A DNA stretch of 64,000 bases from Pempheris klunzingeri (GCF_042242105.1 NC_092017.1:21679432-21743431); one strand, 5' to 3'; positions 1 through 10,940 are shown, counted from the first letter of the stretch. The notes: generated by a model not told the origin, from the letters alone. Numbers and translations: made by a program.

Positions 1-245
1 TCACCGAAGAGGTCGCCCCAAAGGAGGAGGCCCAAGTCAACAAGGAGGTTTTCCCACTTGAAGAGGCCCAGGTCCCAGACGAGGTCGCCCCACGGGGCGA
101 GGGCCAAGTCACTGACGAGGTCGCCCCACTGGGGGAGGCCCAAGTCACCGGCCAGCCGTCTTTGTGGAGGCGCTTCAAGAAAGTTCTAACACCGAAACAC
201 CGCCGCCAGTACAAGAACAAGAAGCAGAAAAATAAGGAGGCGTGA
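1..245 (+). CDS. 3' end of an unrecognised protein with 12-residue tandem repeats
   Basis: Codons read in frame from position 3 to a TGA at 243-245, giving 80 residues; the gene starts outside the window. The first 50 residues are four tandem 12-residue units of the type EVAPxxEAQVxx, rich in Glu, Val, Pro and Gln. A strongly basic, Trp-containing tail follows (SLWRRFKKVLTP, then several Lys/Arg/Gln). The other two forward frames do not carry the repeat periodicity, and one is stopped early. A 3' UTR and an AATAAA follow at the expected distance, supporting a true terminal exon. I do not recognise the family. The acidic repeat followed by a basic tail could be a flexible linker with a nucleic-acid- or membrane-binding end, but that is inference only. 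Confidence 0.6.
   Translation, partial: TEEVAPKEEAQVNKEVFPLEEAQVPDEVAPRGEGQVTDEVAPLGEAQVTGQPSLWRRFKKVLTPKHRRQYKNKKQKNKEA
9..152 (+). repeat. Four tandem 36-bp coding repeats
   Basis: Exact 36-bp periodicity with unit starts at 9, 45, 81 and 117. Each unit encodes a 12-residue EVxPxxExQVxx motif. The units differ mainly at positions 5-6 and 11-12. The two codons before position 9 fit the end of an earlier unit, so the array probably extends left of the window. Confidence 0.9.
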
Positions 246-256
246 AACAAGACACG

Positions 257-504
257 GAGGTTCAGTTTCATGTCCTGACAGACGGGAGCGATCCATCTGT
301 CAGGATCTGATCTGTTCCTCTGTGTTTAAACTGGTTTTCTCCGGGTGCTCCGGTTTATCCAACATACAAAAAACAAACATGAGGTTCAGTTTCATGTCCT
401 GACAGACGGGAGCGATCCGTCTGTCAGGATCTGATCTGTTCCTCCGTGTTTAAACTGGTTTTCTCCGGGTGCTCCGGTTTATCCAACATACAAAAAACAA
501 ACAA
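257..504 (+). repeat. 124-bp tandem duplication in a 3' UTR
   Basis: Copy 1 (257-380) and copy 2 (381-504) start with gaggttcagtttcatgtcc and are nearly identical, with only a few substitutions such as ccatctg/ccgtctg and cctctg/cctccg. Each copy contains a short inverted pair, cctgacagacgg and ccgtctgtcagg, that could form a hairpin (perfect in copy 2). The duplication lies just after the stop codon at 243-245, so it is probably transcribed in the 3' UTR. The low divergence indicates a recent event. Confidence 0.9.
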
Positions 505-527
505 ACAAAAAATCTGAAATAATTTGA

Positions 528-533
528 AATAAA
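528..533 (+). terminator. Poly(A) signal AATAAA of the left-edge gene
   Basis: AATAAA lies about 285 bp after the TGA and just past the 124-bp duplication. It is the first canonical hexamer downstream on this strand, so it probably ends the transcript. Confidence 0.5.
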
Positions 534-957
534 AACTTAAATTAGAAATTAAATACTGATTTCCTGTGTAGTTGTTCCTCTGTAGAACATCGTTCAGACT
601 GGTGTCTTACTGTTCATATCATACTGGGATACAATCAAGGACTGTTTACTGAGTATCAGCTGATCTGATTTGATTTAATGTTGCACATAAAAATAATATT
701 ATAATATGTATCATATAATAAAATGACATGTCATTTTAATTTAATTGTCTAATTGTAGCATGAAGAAACAGTTCAACATTTTCAGAAATGTGCTATTTAG
801 CTTTCTCTCCAAGAGTGAGATGAGGTCACTCCAGCACGTAACTCACCCTGAAACCACTGTGTTATTTTTACGTTTCTGTTTGTGTTCACACTCAACCCAG
901 ACACAACGTGTTTTCGTCTATGAGTTTTAGAGGTGTTCACAGGTGTGTTTTTGAACT

Positions 958-1045
958 CTGGACAGATCCAGGCTGGCTGTTTCCCCCTGCTTCCACTCTT
1001 TATGCTAAGCTAGGCTAACCACGTCCTGCCTCCAGCTCCAGCTCT
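958..1045. mobile_element. Fragment of a fold-back (MITE-like) repeat
   Basis: The segment carries the signature ctttatgctaagctaggcta flanked by a ctgtttccccctgcttcc-type stretch. The same signatures, in one or both orientations, occur near 24.3 kb and 43.0-43.3 kb in this window. I recognise it as the arm of a repeat that is very common in fish genomes. Only a short piece of one arm remains. Confidence 0.5.
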
Positions 1046-2391
1046 TCTTTTAAATTGAAGAGTCACGGACAAAGTGTGTTTTCATATAATTAGATATTAT
1101 CACTGGTGCATTTACAGGCCAAAAAAAATCTAAACACAAAGGGAACAGCACTCAGACACATTTGTTTTTAAAGGAAACCTTCAAATAAATATTGTAGTGA
1201 CAAAATGGGTTATTTCAACCAGAATTATAATGTAATATTTCCTACTGCAGCGTTACAAATCAGCTTGTGTTGTGTTCAAGTGTGTGATCTGGATGTACGA
1301 CACATGCGGCCCATCTTCTGCTCTTAGTATGCGACGGTGTGAGGCGATGAGGTGTCACGTCGTCACATGGGTCAGAGTCTCCCTGCAGGAACCTCCAGCT
1401 GGTTTCCTCATGACAGAACCAACTAATCCTGCAGTCACACTGAAGCTTTCCTCGTTTCACTGCAGCTCAGTCAGACATTAAAGTGGAACTTTAAAAAAAA
1501 ATTGGTCCAGTTTGCCTCAGTCGACTGCCAACTGCACCTGATCACAGTAGGTCCACTAAAAGAGCTTGTTTGATCCACTGACAGGCTCAGAGTGTTATTC
1601 TAAGTGTGTGACAGCATCATGGAAAGGATCCCTACAGAGAGAGACCTGGAAGATCCTTTTGGTTTAACCACAAACAGCCGTTCTATCGCTCTCTGCACAC
1701 ACACCAGACTACATTCACTAAAACAGGGATTTTACCACACAGAACACAGGAAGCTGCTGCTCTGCTGCTGCCTCATTCAGTTAGTATGTTTGTGTTGTTG
1801 TGTGCTACATAAATATTTCTTTGGATCCAAACTAACCATTAAAAGCATCGAAGTAACACAATGACATAAACAAACTCACTGATTGAGTCAGCTGTAGAAG
1901 CACGCCACGACGTGCACGGAGGTGCGAGGGCCCTCCAACGCTGCTTGCAGCTTTAATTTTGTGATTGTAACTCTAAAAATGAGACGCAGGTCAAAATATC
2001 AGTCACCTGCAACCAGTTCAAAAAAATAGACAAATAACCTAATGAGGAGCCGCTCAGAGTACTTAAAAAAAAAAAAATCTGTTCGTGCTCTCTGCTGTTT
2101 GGTTTCCTTGTTAAGCAGGAAGGACATGAAGGAACAAATTAACTTAAAGGCAGGCTATGCAGCTATCCAGCATCTGCAATAGGAATGTAATAAGCCTTTT
2201 CAACCATTCGAATCTGGCCGCTAACAGCACAAAGCGCACCCTCTGAGCCGGTACTACTACAATACTAGTATTGTGTGTATTGTTTCGGGGAGTGGCTGTG
2301 TGAGTGAGGGGTGGGATGTTTTTAGGTGGATACAATCTAGCTACTTTTGCTAGTTTCTCCAGTGTTACAGACCCTGCCTCAATTCACATGA
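1046..2391. other. Intergenic stretch, no supported gene
   Basis: Short open frames only, without recognisable domains or paired splice sites. The stretch is AT-rich, with mononucleotide runs near 1492 and 2067. Nothing functional can be supported. Confidence 0.6.
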
Positions 2392-2885
2392 AGTACATTC
2401 AGAAAATATTCAGACCCCTTCACTTTCTTCACATTTTCTTATGTTGCAGTCTTACAATGAAATCACTTCAATTCACTTTGCCCCTCTTCAGTCCACACAT
2501 GTATTAATATACATCTAATATAATTAGATATCACCTTGACAAAGTATTCAAACCCTTTGATAAGACACTAGGCTCACTCGTGTTGCTCCCATTTCTCTTG
2601 ATCGCCTTTGAGATGTCTCCACACCTTGATTGGAGTCCATCGGTGGTAAGCTAAATTGATTGGACAGGATCTGGAAAGGCACACAGGCTGTCTATCTAAT
2701 CTCTCACAGCTCAACATAGATCAGAGCTCAGAGACAGGATTGTGTCGGGGGAACAGAAGGCTACAGAAACATTTCTGTCGCTGTATTGAAGGTTCCCAAG
2801 AACACAGTGAATAAATTAGACTGTTTCTAGAGCTGTGTGGAGATGGGAGAAACTTCTAGAGGGAAAACCGTCAGTGCAACAATAC
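2392..2885 (+). mobile_element. Truncated, internally deleted Tc1/mariner transposon
   Basis: The left end begins with TACATTCAGAAAATATTCAG, then accccttcactttcttcac and a ttatgttgcag stretch, the typical end of fish Tc1-like elements with TA targets. Further in are transposase-derived stretches such as attgaaggttcccaagaaca and gtgtggagatgggagaaac. In intact elements these two lie much further apart, so the interior is deleted. No right terminal repeat is visible and the reading frame is destroyed. It is a dead remnant. Confidence 0.8.
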
Positions 2886-4423
2886 TGTCTTCTCTACACT
2901 AAGTCTTCTCTCTGTCAGGTGTAAGCAGGATAGCAACCTCTGATTAGCATATTAATCTCATGTTCCTTTTCATGATGTTATACCTCCGCAATCCAGGACA
3001 GCTGAGTAATATTTGTCTCTGTCAGGGACTGTGTTTGTACCATAACTTCCTCGACATTAACTTCCTTCACACTCTTCCTGATTCACTGTCTCTTTTTTTT
3101 TCTTCCCATGACAGGTTTTTCATCAAGGCAGGCACTCCCAGCTTCATCGTTTTGGTGAACGGCTCTCCATTCTGCAAGCAGTTTTTAACGGGGAAGAAAA
3201 TACAAGGATTGTAAAGACAACGGCTTTCAAATCTCGGACTATTAATACACAAAGTGATGTGACTTTGCTCTTGAAAAGGACACATGTGCCTCCTGTGGCC
3301 AAGAGCAGGACACGCTGTTTGATATCAATATAAATGAATGGAAAACAAATGTGCTCTCTCAAACTAAACCATGTGGAGTGCTTGTGTTTCTGTCTGTACC
3401 GATATATAAACTACAGACTGTGTAACCCGATTTTATTCACGAGATTCAACTTATTTTTTATTAGAGAAATTAATCACAATGTGTAATTGATATAAACAAG
3501 TGATGGCGAGTGCTTGTAAGTAAACATTTGGAGAAAAAGTCACTACAACAAAAGCAACATACAATTAAGTCGAGCTCAGCTCTGTTATGTTTAGGGAAAT
3601 TATTCCTCATTCCAACTACCGTTAACAAGCAGCCACGGGAGAAGTGAAAGCAAGAGACGATCTGTTTTTAGAGGGAAGTTTCATGGTTTCATGCACATGG
3701 GGGGGGGGGATCCCCATCTGCATTACCAGTGCGACATAAAACACGGATGATTAACGATAACCACGTAAAGCGTCTGAATGCATGGAATGCTCGAAAAGCT
3801 TGTTTAGCAGGCTTTTCTGTCCTGCTGATGTACTGTAGCACATCAGATTACTGAGCCATACGTGACCTCCCTAAATCTAAGCTTTCTGCGTTGTTTAGGT
3901 GCTTGGTTGATTACCAAGATACTCTGGCCGAGTCGAATCTTTGACTTCTGCTGTCATCATCAGACTTTCCTACAAATCATGAGCACACTGCACACAAACG
4001 CTTTCCCTCATGCAAGAAGCACTCAAATGAACAGATTTGTTCTTAAAAGGGCTCATAGGAGTGATTTAAGAGAATTTGTGGCACTATTTCCTCATAGTTT
4101 CAATTCTCTCGTGGGTGTAAAAGTTAAATTAGTGTTGCAACCTTATTACAAGTGTTGGTGGTAGTCTCAGGTCCCCTAATATGATCACTTACAGACTGTG
4201 AAATTGTGTCATTTTAGGGGCATCAGTAACGCTTATGATGTAACCTCACAGACGGTCTACTCCTGGTGATCAGGTGTCACTCATCAGGCTGAGCAGTTTA
4301 TGACATGTTTGTGCCATTAAGACAGTTACGATCTGACTTACAATGCTTAAAGAATCTCAGAAAAAACACACAAGGAAAAAGACTAAAACAGTGGCCCAAC
4401 GTGTGATTTTTGATTTAATATTT
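2886..4423. other. Intergenic stretch, no supported gene
   Basis: Only short open frames without recognisable similarity, plus a G9 run near 3700. The interval lies between the Tc1 remnant and the 3' end of the first PLAC8-like gene. Confidence 0.6.
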
Positions 4424-4429
4424 TTTATT
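4424..4429 (-). terminator. Poly(A) signal of PLAC8-like gene A
   Basis: Minus-strand AATAAA (TTTATT on the plus strand) about 320 bp after the stop codon at 4751-4753. It is a plausible end for the gene A transcript. Confidence 0.5.
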
Positions 4430-4750
4430 GACAGTTCATGTTAGTTATAAAGGAAAAACAACAACAAAAAAGAGGTGCAGTATTATTAGTACATCAATGT
4501 TATAAGATATTGATACAGTAAATCTGTATTTAGAACTATATGTAAAGATCAAATGGGTGAAGAATCAAGCTATACTGTAGCTACACCATAATTGTAATGA
4601 TGAGAAACTGAAAGTCATTTACACAATTCAAAATGAGCTTTAGTTTTCACAGATAAATACATACTTAGATTTTGTCTCTGCTGTGACAAAAAGAAAAACA
4701 AGAAGAAAAAACAGAATGTTTTGACATGAGTCATGTTAGAGCTGCAAAGC

Positions 4751-5767
4751 TCAATGTGTCATGACGACGGTAGGTTGGCCCATATAACCAACCTGGGGCG
4801 CCATCATCATAGGAGCCGGCATCATAGGAGCCGTCATCACAGGAGCCGTCATCACAGGGGACGTCATCACGGGGGACATCATCATTGTAGCAGGCTGCTG
4901 CACGTTGACAGTGTTGACGACAGTGGGAAGTTTTTTGAGGTATTTCAACTCTCGATGCATCTGACACCAGGAGCACCACTCACAGAAACAGGAAATGGTG
5001 ATGTCCCGACAGAGAGAGCCCTGCAGAGATCCAAAGTATTAATAAGTACAGTTGTAGATTCAACAACTTTTCTCCAACATGCCCCATGAAATTCAGTATA
5101 CATCAGCTTTACACGTGTCCTACCTTGATGTCATATCTGTTTCGCAGGGCAGCCCTCACAGAAAGGGCTGCTGGAGGGACACACAGAGGTAACCCACAGG
5201 CTGCTGTTATAGCAGGGGTGCATATATCACATAATGGGAGACAATGGTGCTCTCCTAATTTTGCTGAAACCGTGCAGGCGAGGCAAGGGCAGCACCAGAA
5301 ACCATAGCAGCCTGAAAAACACCAACAGAGTGGTAAAGTCCTCTTTTGTGATTTGTTTTTACTAAATTAAGTGATACAACTGAGAAAAATGAGCCAAAAG
5401 GGGATTTGACTGCACAGACAGAATCCACTGTATTCCCACCGAGGTCAAGACTTCCCCTAAGAGCAAGCCAACATTGAGTACTCAAGGGTGAAGGTAGCAC
5501 ACATACAGATCATCAGGACAACGTTGACTCATCTCAGTTTTACCAATAACAGGATGTATTTATCTCAGCTGTCTGGCCTAGTGCAGACTGAAATGTCAGC
5601 ACGTTTTGAGTTTTATTGTAAGGGACAATAAAGGCAACTTTACATTTTGAACAAAAAACGTTGTGATAGAAAGACAGAAAGTTGTGGTATTGGTTCTTAC
5701 AAGTGCTGGTATCTGTAAAGCAGTCAAAGAGATCAGTGCTCCATAAGTTCTCCTCTTCCTCAGCCAT
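4751..5767 (-). CDS. PLAC8/onzin-related Cys-rich protein, gene A (174 aa)
   Basis: Three coding exons join in phase: 5701-5767 (ATG at 5767), 5124-5311 and 4751-5020 (TGA). Each junction has GT and AG, and the first coding exon has an acceptor at 5809. The protein has the PLAC8-family layout: a short acidic N-terminus ending LFDCF, a Cys-rich centre with YGFWCCPCLACTVS, the NRYDIKGSLCRD motif, then CFCEWCSWCQMHREL. Family members are small Cys-rich proteins, some membrane-associated; fish have many tandem copies, often annotated as onzin-related, cornifelin-like or plac8-like. The tail is unusual, carrying an imperfect 5-residue Met/Pro repeat absent from gene B. Gene B lies about 3 kb upstream on the same strand with the same intron phases, so the pair is a tandem duplicate. 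Family assignment is firm; the exact orthologue is not. Confidence 0.9.
4801..4886 (-). repeat. Met/Pro-rich coding minisatellite in gene A tail
   Basis: About five imperfect 15-bp units, each reading like ggctcctgtgatgac on the minus strand, encode a PVMTA-type repeat followed by Met-rich sequence. In the opposite direction the same DNA gives a His/Arg/Ser repeat frame, which is a shadow. Confidence 0.8.
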
Positions 5768-6219
5768 TGGTTGTTGAACAAATGTAACCACAAGTAGGTA
5801 ACAATGAACCTGTTAAAACAAAAATCAGAGCGTAGCAAAATTCAGAAACTCAGACGATGCAAACTTCCCCATGTCATGCTCCAAGAGGTTTCTGTCTATT
5901 TTAATGTTTTACCATCAATTCATAATGACAGTTGCTTTAGAATGAATGTAAAATACATTAATGTCACTGTCCATGAAGTCCATAAGATGCACTATTTGCC
6001 CTGTAGGTACATCATATACCTGGCTTGAAATGATAAACTAAGAGAATTTAGTGCTGCTAATTTGCAAATTAAAATGAAAGAGACTTTGACAGAAAATTAC
6101 AGTGTAATTGAAAAAAAAAACGTACTGCTAAAAAAATGTTGCTCTCTTCTTCTCATAAATTAGATTTTACAGGACATAAGGCTGTAAAATGTCTCATTAA
6201 CAAATGTAAAAGGTCTCAC

Positions 6220-6280
6220 CTGATGGAGCTGGACACTTTCCTGGTGAGCGTGAAGCTGCAAATTAACGAGAGCATTTATA
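6220..6280 (-). promoter_or_regulatory. TATA box and 5' non-coding exon of PLAC8-like gene A
   Basis: On the minus strand a TATAAAT (6274-6280) is followed about 30 bp later by a short non-coding exon whose donor reads CCATCAG|GTGAG, with the exon edge at 6220. The exon joins the acceptor at 5809, placing about 40 untranslated bases before the ATG. Gene B has a similar exon ending (TTCATCAG|GTAAG). Further upstream, ttttgcagcatctt resembles ttctgcagcattgt in gene B. A reversed CCAAT is at about 6314-6318. The exact start site is inferred. Confidence 0.6.
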
Positions 6281-6339
6281 CTCGGCTTAGGAGTGGCATC
6301 TTCTGCAAGCCTGACCAATAAACACGAAGATGCTGCAAA

Positions 6340-8630
6340 ACCTGAATCTATCGGAAGAAGGAAATGAAATGAGATTGAAACTTGAATAAATAGCGTATCT
6401 GTGGCATTTTAATTACTTGCAAACACACAAGAGAACTAACAGGAACATAACCGGTGGAAAAAAGGAAGCTTTTCCTTTTTGGATGCCTTTGATTACAGGA
6501 CAGTTATCATCATTTCATTCTTTTTCCACTGGTCAAACAGGAGAAACTGAAAAAAACAGAATTAGACTTACTCACTCATATGAAACAGTAATGAATTGGC
6601 AGCTCAGCAGTGGCTGCAGGGTGTTTCCCAGGGTTTATCTCCTGATGACAAGGACTTGACCAAAACCAAGTCAGCAGATTAGGACAATAGCATCCATCAG
6701 CCTACAAGGGTTTGGTCTGTGTGACCCGGTTTCTGACATTCGATGACAGTTGAGGCCTTGTAAACACAAAACATGGCTCTGAATATCTCAAGACCTCTGC
6801 TGCTGACAACCAGTGTTGTGCAGTAAGAGTCAGTATAAGAGCAACATGTAGGCCACTTGATGTTAAGATAGAATATAACAAATATGTTTTCAACCTGTTC
6901 ACTCACCTTTTAATCAGGGTTTTCATTGATAAAATGCAATTTATCTAATAAACTTTGGCGAACGTATTACAATCCTAATTAGGTACATGGCACTTGAGTT
7001 TGGCCAATAAGATTTCAGCGAATAATTCATGTCACCAGCGTGGTGGAGAGGAGGATGACTGTAATGTTGCAGTTCAGCAAAAGCAAAAGGCTAAAAGAGG
7101 TCACCATGTTGACCTGAAGACATGTAGCAGCAGCTGGTGGAACTGTGGAGGCAGCACCACCGTGTGTCTGACGACTGTGCATCGCACTCTTCTTTGTCAT
7201 TGCAGAAATACTTTTCAGACACTGCAGCAGAACCTATACAACAGAACAAATACAAAATTCGCTGTCGTGTGGTAAGTCAGAGTTTAGACATTTGAGAGAG
7301 TTTTGCAACCGAATTAATGTTATGATTCAAAGCTTGAGCAATATAATGCAACTACAAAGTGTGGGTCTCTGCTACAACTTGCTAATAATGCAGCAAAGTA
7401 AAAAAAAGATTGTCTTCTACAAGAAAGCAAGATAAAGTCACGTTGAGAGGAGAATTTGTTTGTTTGATAAGTAGTGGGTGCTTTGGTCTACATTTTGATC
7501 AAGACTCTGCTGCCATCTTTTGGCTTCCCTTGTTACTGCAGAATATGCTGGGACAGAGTAACCAGTAACTCCCGACTCCACCTCTCTCCTCTGTTTGTGT
7601 TGGAGATGGGTTTCATGTTGTCTTATCCAATAGCAAACGCTTCTAGGTTTTTGGAGCATTAGTTTGAGTGTTTTGACATCATAATTTCAAGAATTAGGAA
7701 TTTGTGATCATCACTTTTCGCCATCATTTATTGACCCGACAATTACTCAAGAAAACCTGAATAGATTATCGCTCACTGTTTCCTGCAGCCCTGAAGAGTT
7801 GTGCTGCATCAACATCCACATTCATCAAATACATTTCACAGTTTGATGTTATTCACGTATTTCAAATTCAAATTCATTTTTTATGTATTGACTGTGAGCA
7901 AAAATAGCAACAACAAAAAAAAAAGAAATTCAGAGATGGGACTCATTTTACTTTTATATTTCAATAATGATGAATCTCTTTATTATCAATACTTAGCTGT
8001 GAAGTTACAAAGATGTAGAGATGGGATTAGTTTAAAAGGGATTAGTGGATGGCCTCTTGATCAAGAAACCAAAACTGTTCTCACATACACAATGTGATAT
8101 TGTTCCATTTTTTCTGGTCTATAACATACCAGAAATGTAAAACAATGCAGAATTGGTTGGAAACTGTTGTTTTTCTGGATACAATCTGTGGTAACTGTAT
8201 TGACTGTGTGTAAGAGAAGGCAGATTTGTACATGAAAACTTACATTATCAAATACTATTGTGATCTTTATAATTCTATTGTGATTTCACCTTTATTAACT
8301 CACTGACACTAACCAGAGCATAAGCGGAGCAGCAGTACTAACTTACACAAAGCAATAAAAAAAAAACATGTTTTCTATTATTACCAGAAACCTGAATAGG
8401 GTAAACTATATGTTGACTGATAGAGCACAGATATTTCACTGGAATTTTCTGTTGTTCTGCAAACAAAAATAATTTGAAAGTCACACAATCACACAGATCC
8501 CACAAATTTAAATCAAATAGTTTCATATGGAACATGAATGGAAAATATTGTGCAGCGGTTGCAGTTCAAAGTAGGAAAGAGCACACACATATATGGAGAG
8601 CGAATATAAACAAAATATAAAAGTAATGTG
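6340..8630. other. Intergenic region between the two PLAC8-like genes
   Basis: No gene is supported. One segment at 7951-8020 has a diverged copy at about 9720-9786 inside gene B's first intron. The remaining open frames are short and look random. Confidence 0.6.
7951..8020 (+). repeat. Diverged duplicate of a segment in gene B intron 1
   Basis: It contains cttttatatttcaataatga and, a little further on, tagctgtgaagtta. The copy at 9720-9786 reads cttttatatttcagtattgc and tagctgtgaagttg in the same order and orientation. It may be a leftover of the local duplication that made genes A and B, or a dispersed repeat. Confidence 0.65.
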
Positions 8631-8636
8631 TTTATT
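8631..8636 (-). terminator. Poly(A) signal of PLAC8-like gene B
   Basis: Minus-strand AATAAA about 80 bp after the stop codon at 8717-8719, so the predicted 3' UTR is short. Confidence 0.55.
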
Positions 8637-8716
8637 TTATCATTTTCAGATAACTGAACTGCACAAAATCTAATTTCTTCCACGAGGAAGAACGGCACAA
8701 TTAGAGGCCACAAAAC

Positions 8717-9447
8717 TCAGTGTGGAGCCATCATAATTCCCTGCTGGATCACAACCCCAGGGACGGGCGCGTTCAAAGGACCAGGCTGCATGTTGACGAT
8801 GATAGTGGTCTTTGCCTTGCGAGCTTTTAACTCACGATGCATCTGACACCAGGAGCACCACCCACAGAAACAGGAAGCCAAGATGTCCTTACAGATAGAA
8901 CCCTGTGGAGAACCGGAGAAGTAGTTATTCTCATGCTCCTCATTTATAAACCTCCATTTCAGTCCAGTTATATTGATGTTTCCTGAACCTCAAGGTGTGT
9001 ATTCTTTAAATTCAAGTACATGAAGCTCTTTTTGTCTTTTTATTTTCAGATGTGATAGAAGAAATCAGTGCTCGTCACTTTTACAAGTTGTTACCTTGAT
9101 ACCATATCTGTTTCGAATGCCAATCCTCAGACCTAAAGCTGCAGGAGGAGCAAACAGAGGAATTCCAAAGTATGTTAGTATGGCAGGGCTGCACATGTCA
9201 CACAGTGGGAGACAAGTGTTCTCTTCAAATCTTCCTGAAACTGTGCAGGCGAGGCAAGGGCAGCACCAGAAACCATAGCAGCCTGGAAGAAAAGCAGATT
9301 TAAGTTCTAATAGTTGTAATACACAGTATAGTCTAAGTGGATTCATAGGACTGAAGGAGGACGGTGCTGGTGCTCATTCTTACAAGTACTTGCGTCCTCA
9401 AAACAGTCGAAGAGGCCAGAGTCCCAGTTTTTCGGCGGTTCCGCCAT
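8717..9447 (-). CDS. PLAC8/onzin-related Cys-rich protein, gene B (145 aa)
   Basis: Coding exons 9384-9447 (ATG at 9447), 9095-9282 and 8717-8902 (TGA) join in the same phases as gene A. The middle exon is exactly 188 bp in both genes. The N-terminus WDSGLFDCFEDAST is close to that of PLAC8 and cornifelin proteins. YGFWCCPCLACTVS, NRYGIKGSICKD and CFCGWCSWCQMHREL follow. The central exons of A and B share long identical stretches, whereas the C-termini differ: B ends in a shorter Pro/Val/Met tail without the repeat. The first coding exon starts at the acceptor 9486 and is fed by a non-coding exon with its donor at 10899. Family assignment is firm; function in this fish cannot be stated. Confidence 0.9.
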
Positions 9448-9719
9448 TTAGCTGTTGAGCTTTACCAAAGGTAGAGAGCAATTAACCTGTAAACTGAAAA
9501 TAAATCAGTTTAATACCATAGTAAAAAAAAACAGAAATGTAATTTTTACAGCACATGTTCATCTTTAAGTGTCTATGATTTCAGATTTTGGACCATTATG
9601 TGGTGTTTATTAGAACCAGTCATGCAATATGTAAAAATGATCAAAACTGAACCTGACATAAACACAAATTTCTTTGTAATATTCTATCAATAAAATACAG
9701 ATAGAACGCTTTCATTTGG

Positions 9720-9786
9720 CTTTTATATTTCAGTATTGCTGAATTTGTTTATTACCAATACTTGGTTAGCTGTGAAGTTGCACTGA
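9720..9786 (+). repeat. Second copy of the segment at 7951-8020
   Basis: Lies in the 5' UTR intron of PLAC8-like gene B (9487-10898) and matches 7951-8020 in order and orientation with scattered differences. Confidence 0.6.
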
Positions 9787-10084
9787 GTGCCAACAATACC
9801 CAAGATTAACCAAGATGCATCTGCTTTTCCAGCAACGTTTGTATGATTTATGGCTATTTCACAAACAAAGTGACAAAATTTCATAATAAAGATATCTAAT
9901 TTCCAATTAGCAAACCTAGAAATAACATATTCATCCTTAAGGGTTGATGATCTGATTATAGTTTGGAATATCATGTGGTTTTAACCCCCATGCATAGAGG
10001 TCACTCCAGCGTACAGGTATTCAAAAGCTGTTTTCTTGTACAGCCACTACAGTGGGAGTTATTGCATCATCTCATAGACTGTTA

Positions 10085-10320
10085 CCCGGCAGTGCTGCCA
10101 ACTTGGCGACTTCCTCACTAAATCTGGCAATTTTCCAAATCCTCTTGGTACCTTTTTTTGTCAAAAGCTACTAGCGACAAATCTGGCGACTTTTTCTGGT
10201 GTTATTGGAGACTTTTCTAGTGTTTTGGAGACTCTGACGTATTGTTCTGCAGTTACTGTCCTCAATGAGCATCGGCCAGTAGCCAGCCATTGCAAGAGAA
10301 ATAAAAGTGAAACTATGACT
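10085..10320. repeat. Dispersed repeat with GGCGACTTTTTC-type motifs
   Basis: Shows internal near-repeats (ttggcgacttcc, ctggcgactttttctggtg, ggagacttttctagtgtttt) and begins with cagtgctgccaacttggcga. I recognise this as a repeat widespread in fish genomes but cannot place it in a class with confidence. It sits in the 5' UTR intron of gene B. No coding capacity was found. Confidence 0.45.
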
Positions 10321-10898
10321 GGCAGACAGTCAGAAACAATAAATTGCTAATTTTCATTGTCTTGATGTCAGTATTGATCTTATATTGGGACGAAATTATG
10401 ATTAATCACATGTCCGCTAAATTGTACATCATGCATCACTAGCTATATTTCAACTACAATTCATAGGCTACAATTAGTCTATTACTGCTGCTGTTCTTGA
10501 AAATACTTAATCTGCAGTAACTTGTTTTGAAGTTTTTTGTATATCTTTATATTTTGTATATATATTCACATCACATTTCACATTTCAACACACTTCATTA
10601 TATCATTTTATTCAATTGTTCGTTAAATACATATTTCTATAAAAATGCATGCTGTCCACCTGAGTAGACATGTAAATATATCTTTATAAAATATGGACTG
10701 AAAAAAATAAAGTTCAAACCTTGTTTTTCATGCCTAAAGATGAATAAAAACAGTGTTAAGTAAAAAAAAAAATATTATTATAATAATTTATGCATGAAAG
10801 GGTGAATTTGAATATCAATGAGAAAAATCTTTGAATTCACCTGTCATGTACTGTGTATAGACAATTAATTTGATCTAATTTCTTATTAGCAGACTTAC

Positions 10899-10940
10899 CT
10901 GATGAAGCTCAGTGCCTTGCCACCTCAAAAAGCTGTGGAA
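10899..10940 (-). promoter_or_regulatory. 5' non-coding exon of PLAC8-like gene B
   Basis: The minus strand shows GAGCTTCATCAG|GTAAGT with the exon edge at 10899, matching the corresponding exon end of gene A. Joined to the acceptor at 9486 it gives a 5' UTR and a 1.4-kb intron. No clear TATA box is seen, so the upstream end is a guess. Confidence 0.5.

Noticed and set aside
4733..5089. 118-codon plus-strand frame with His/Arg/Ser repeats
   Set aside because: It is the antisense shadow of the Met/Pro repeat in PLAC8-like gene A, whose exons and splice sites are well supported on the other strand.
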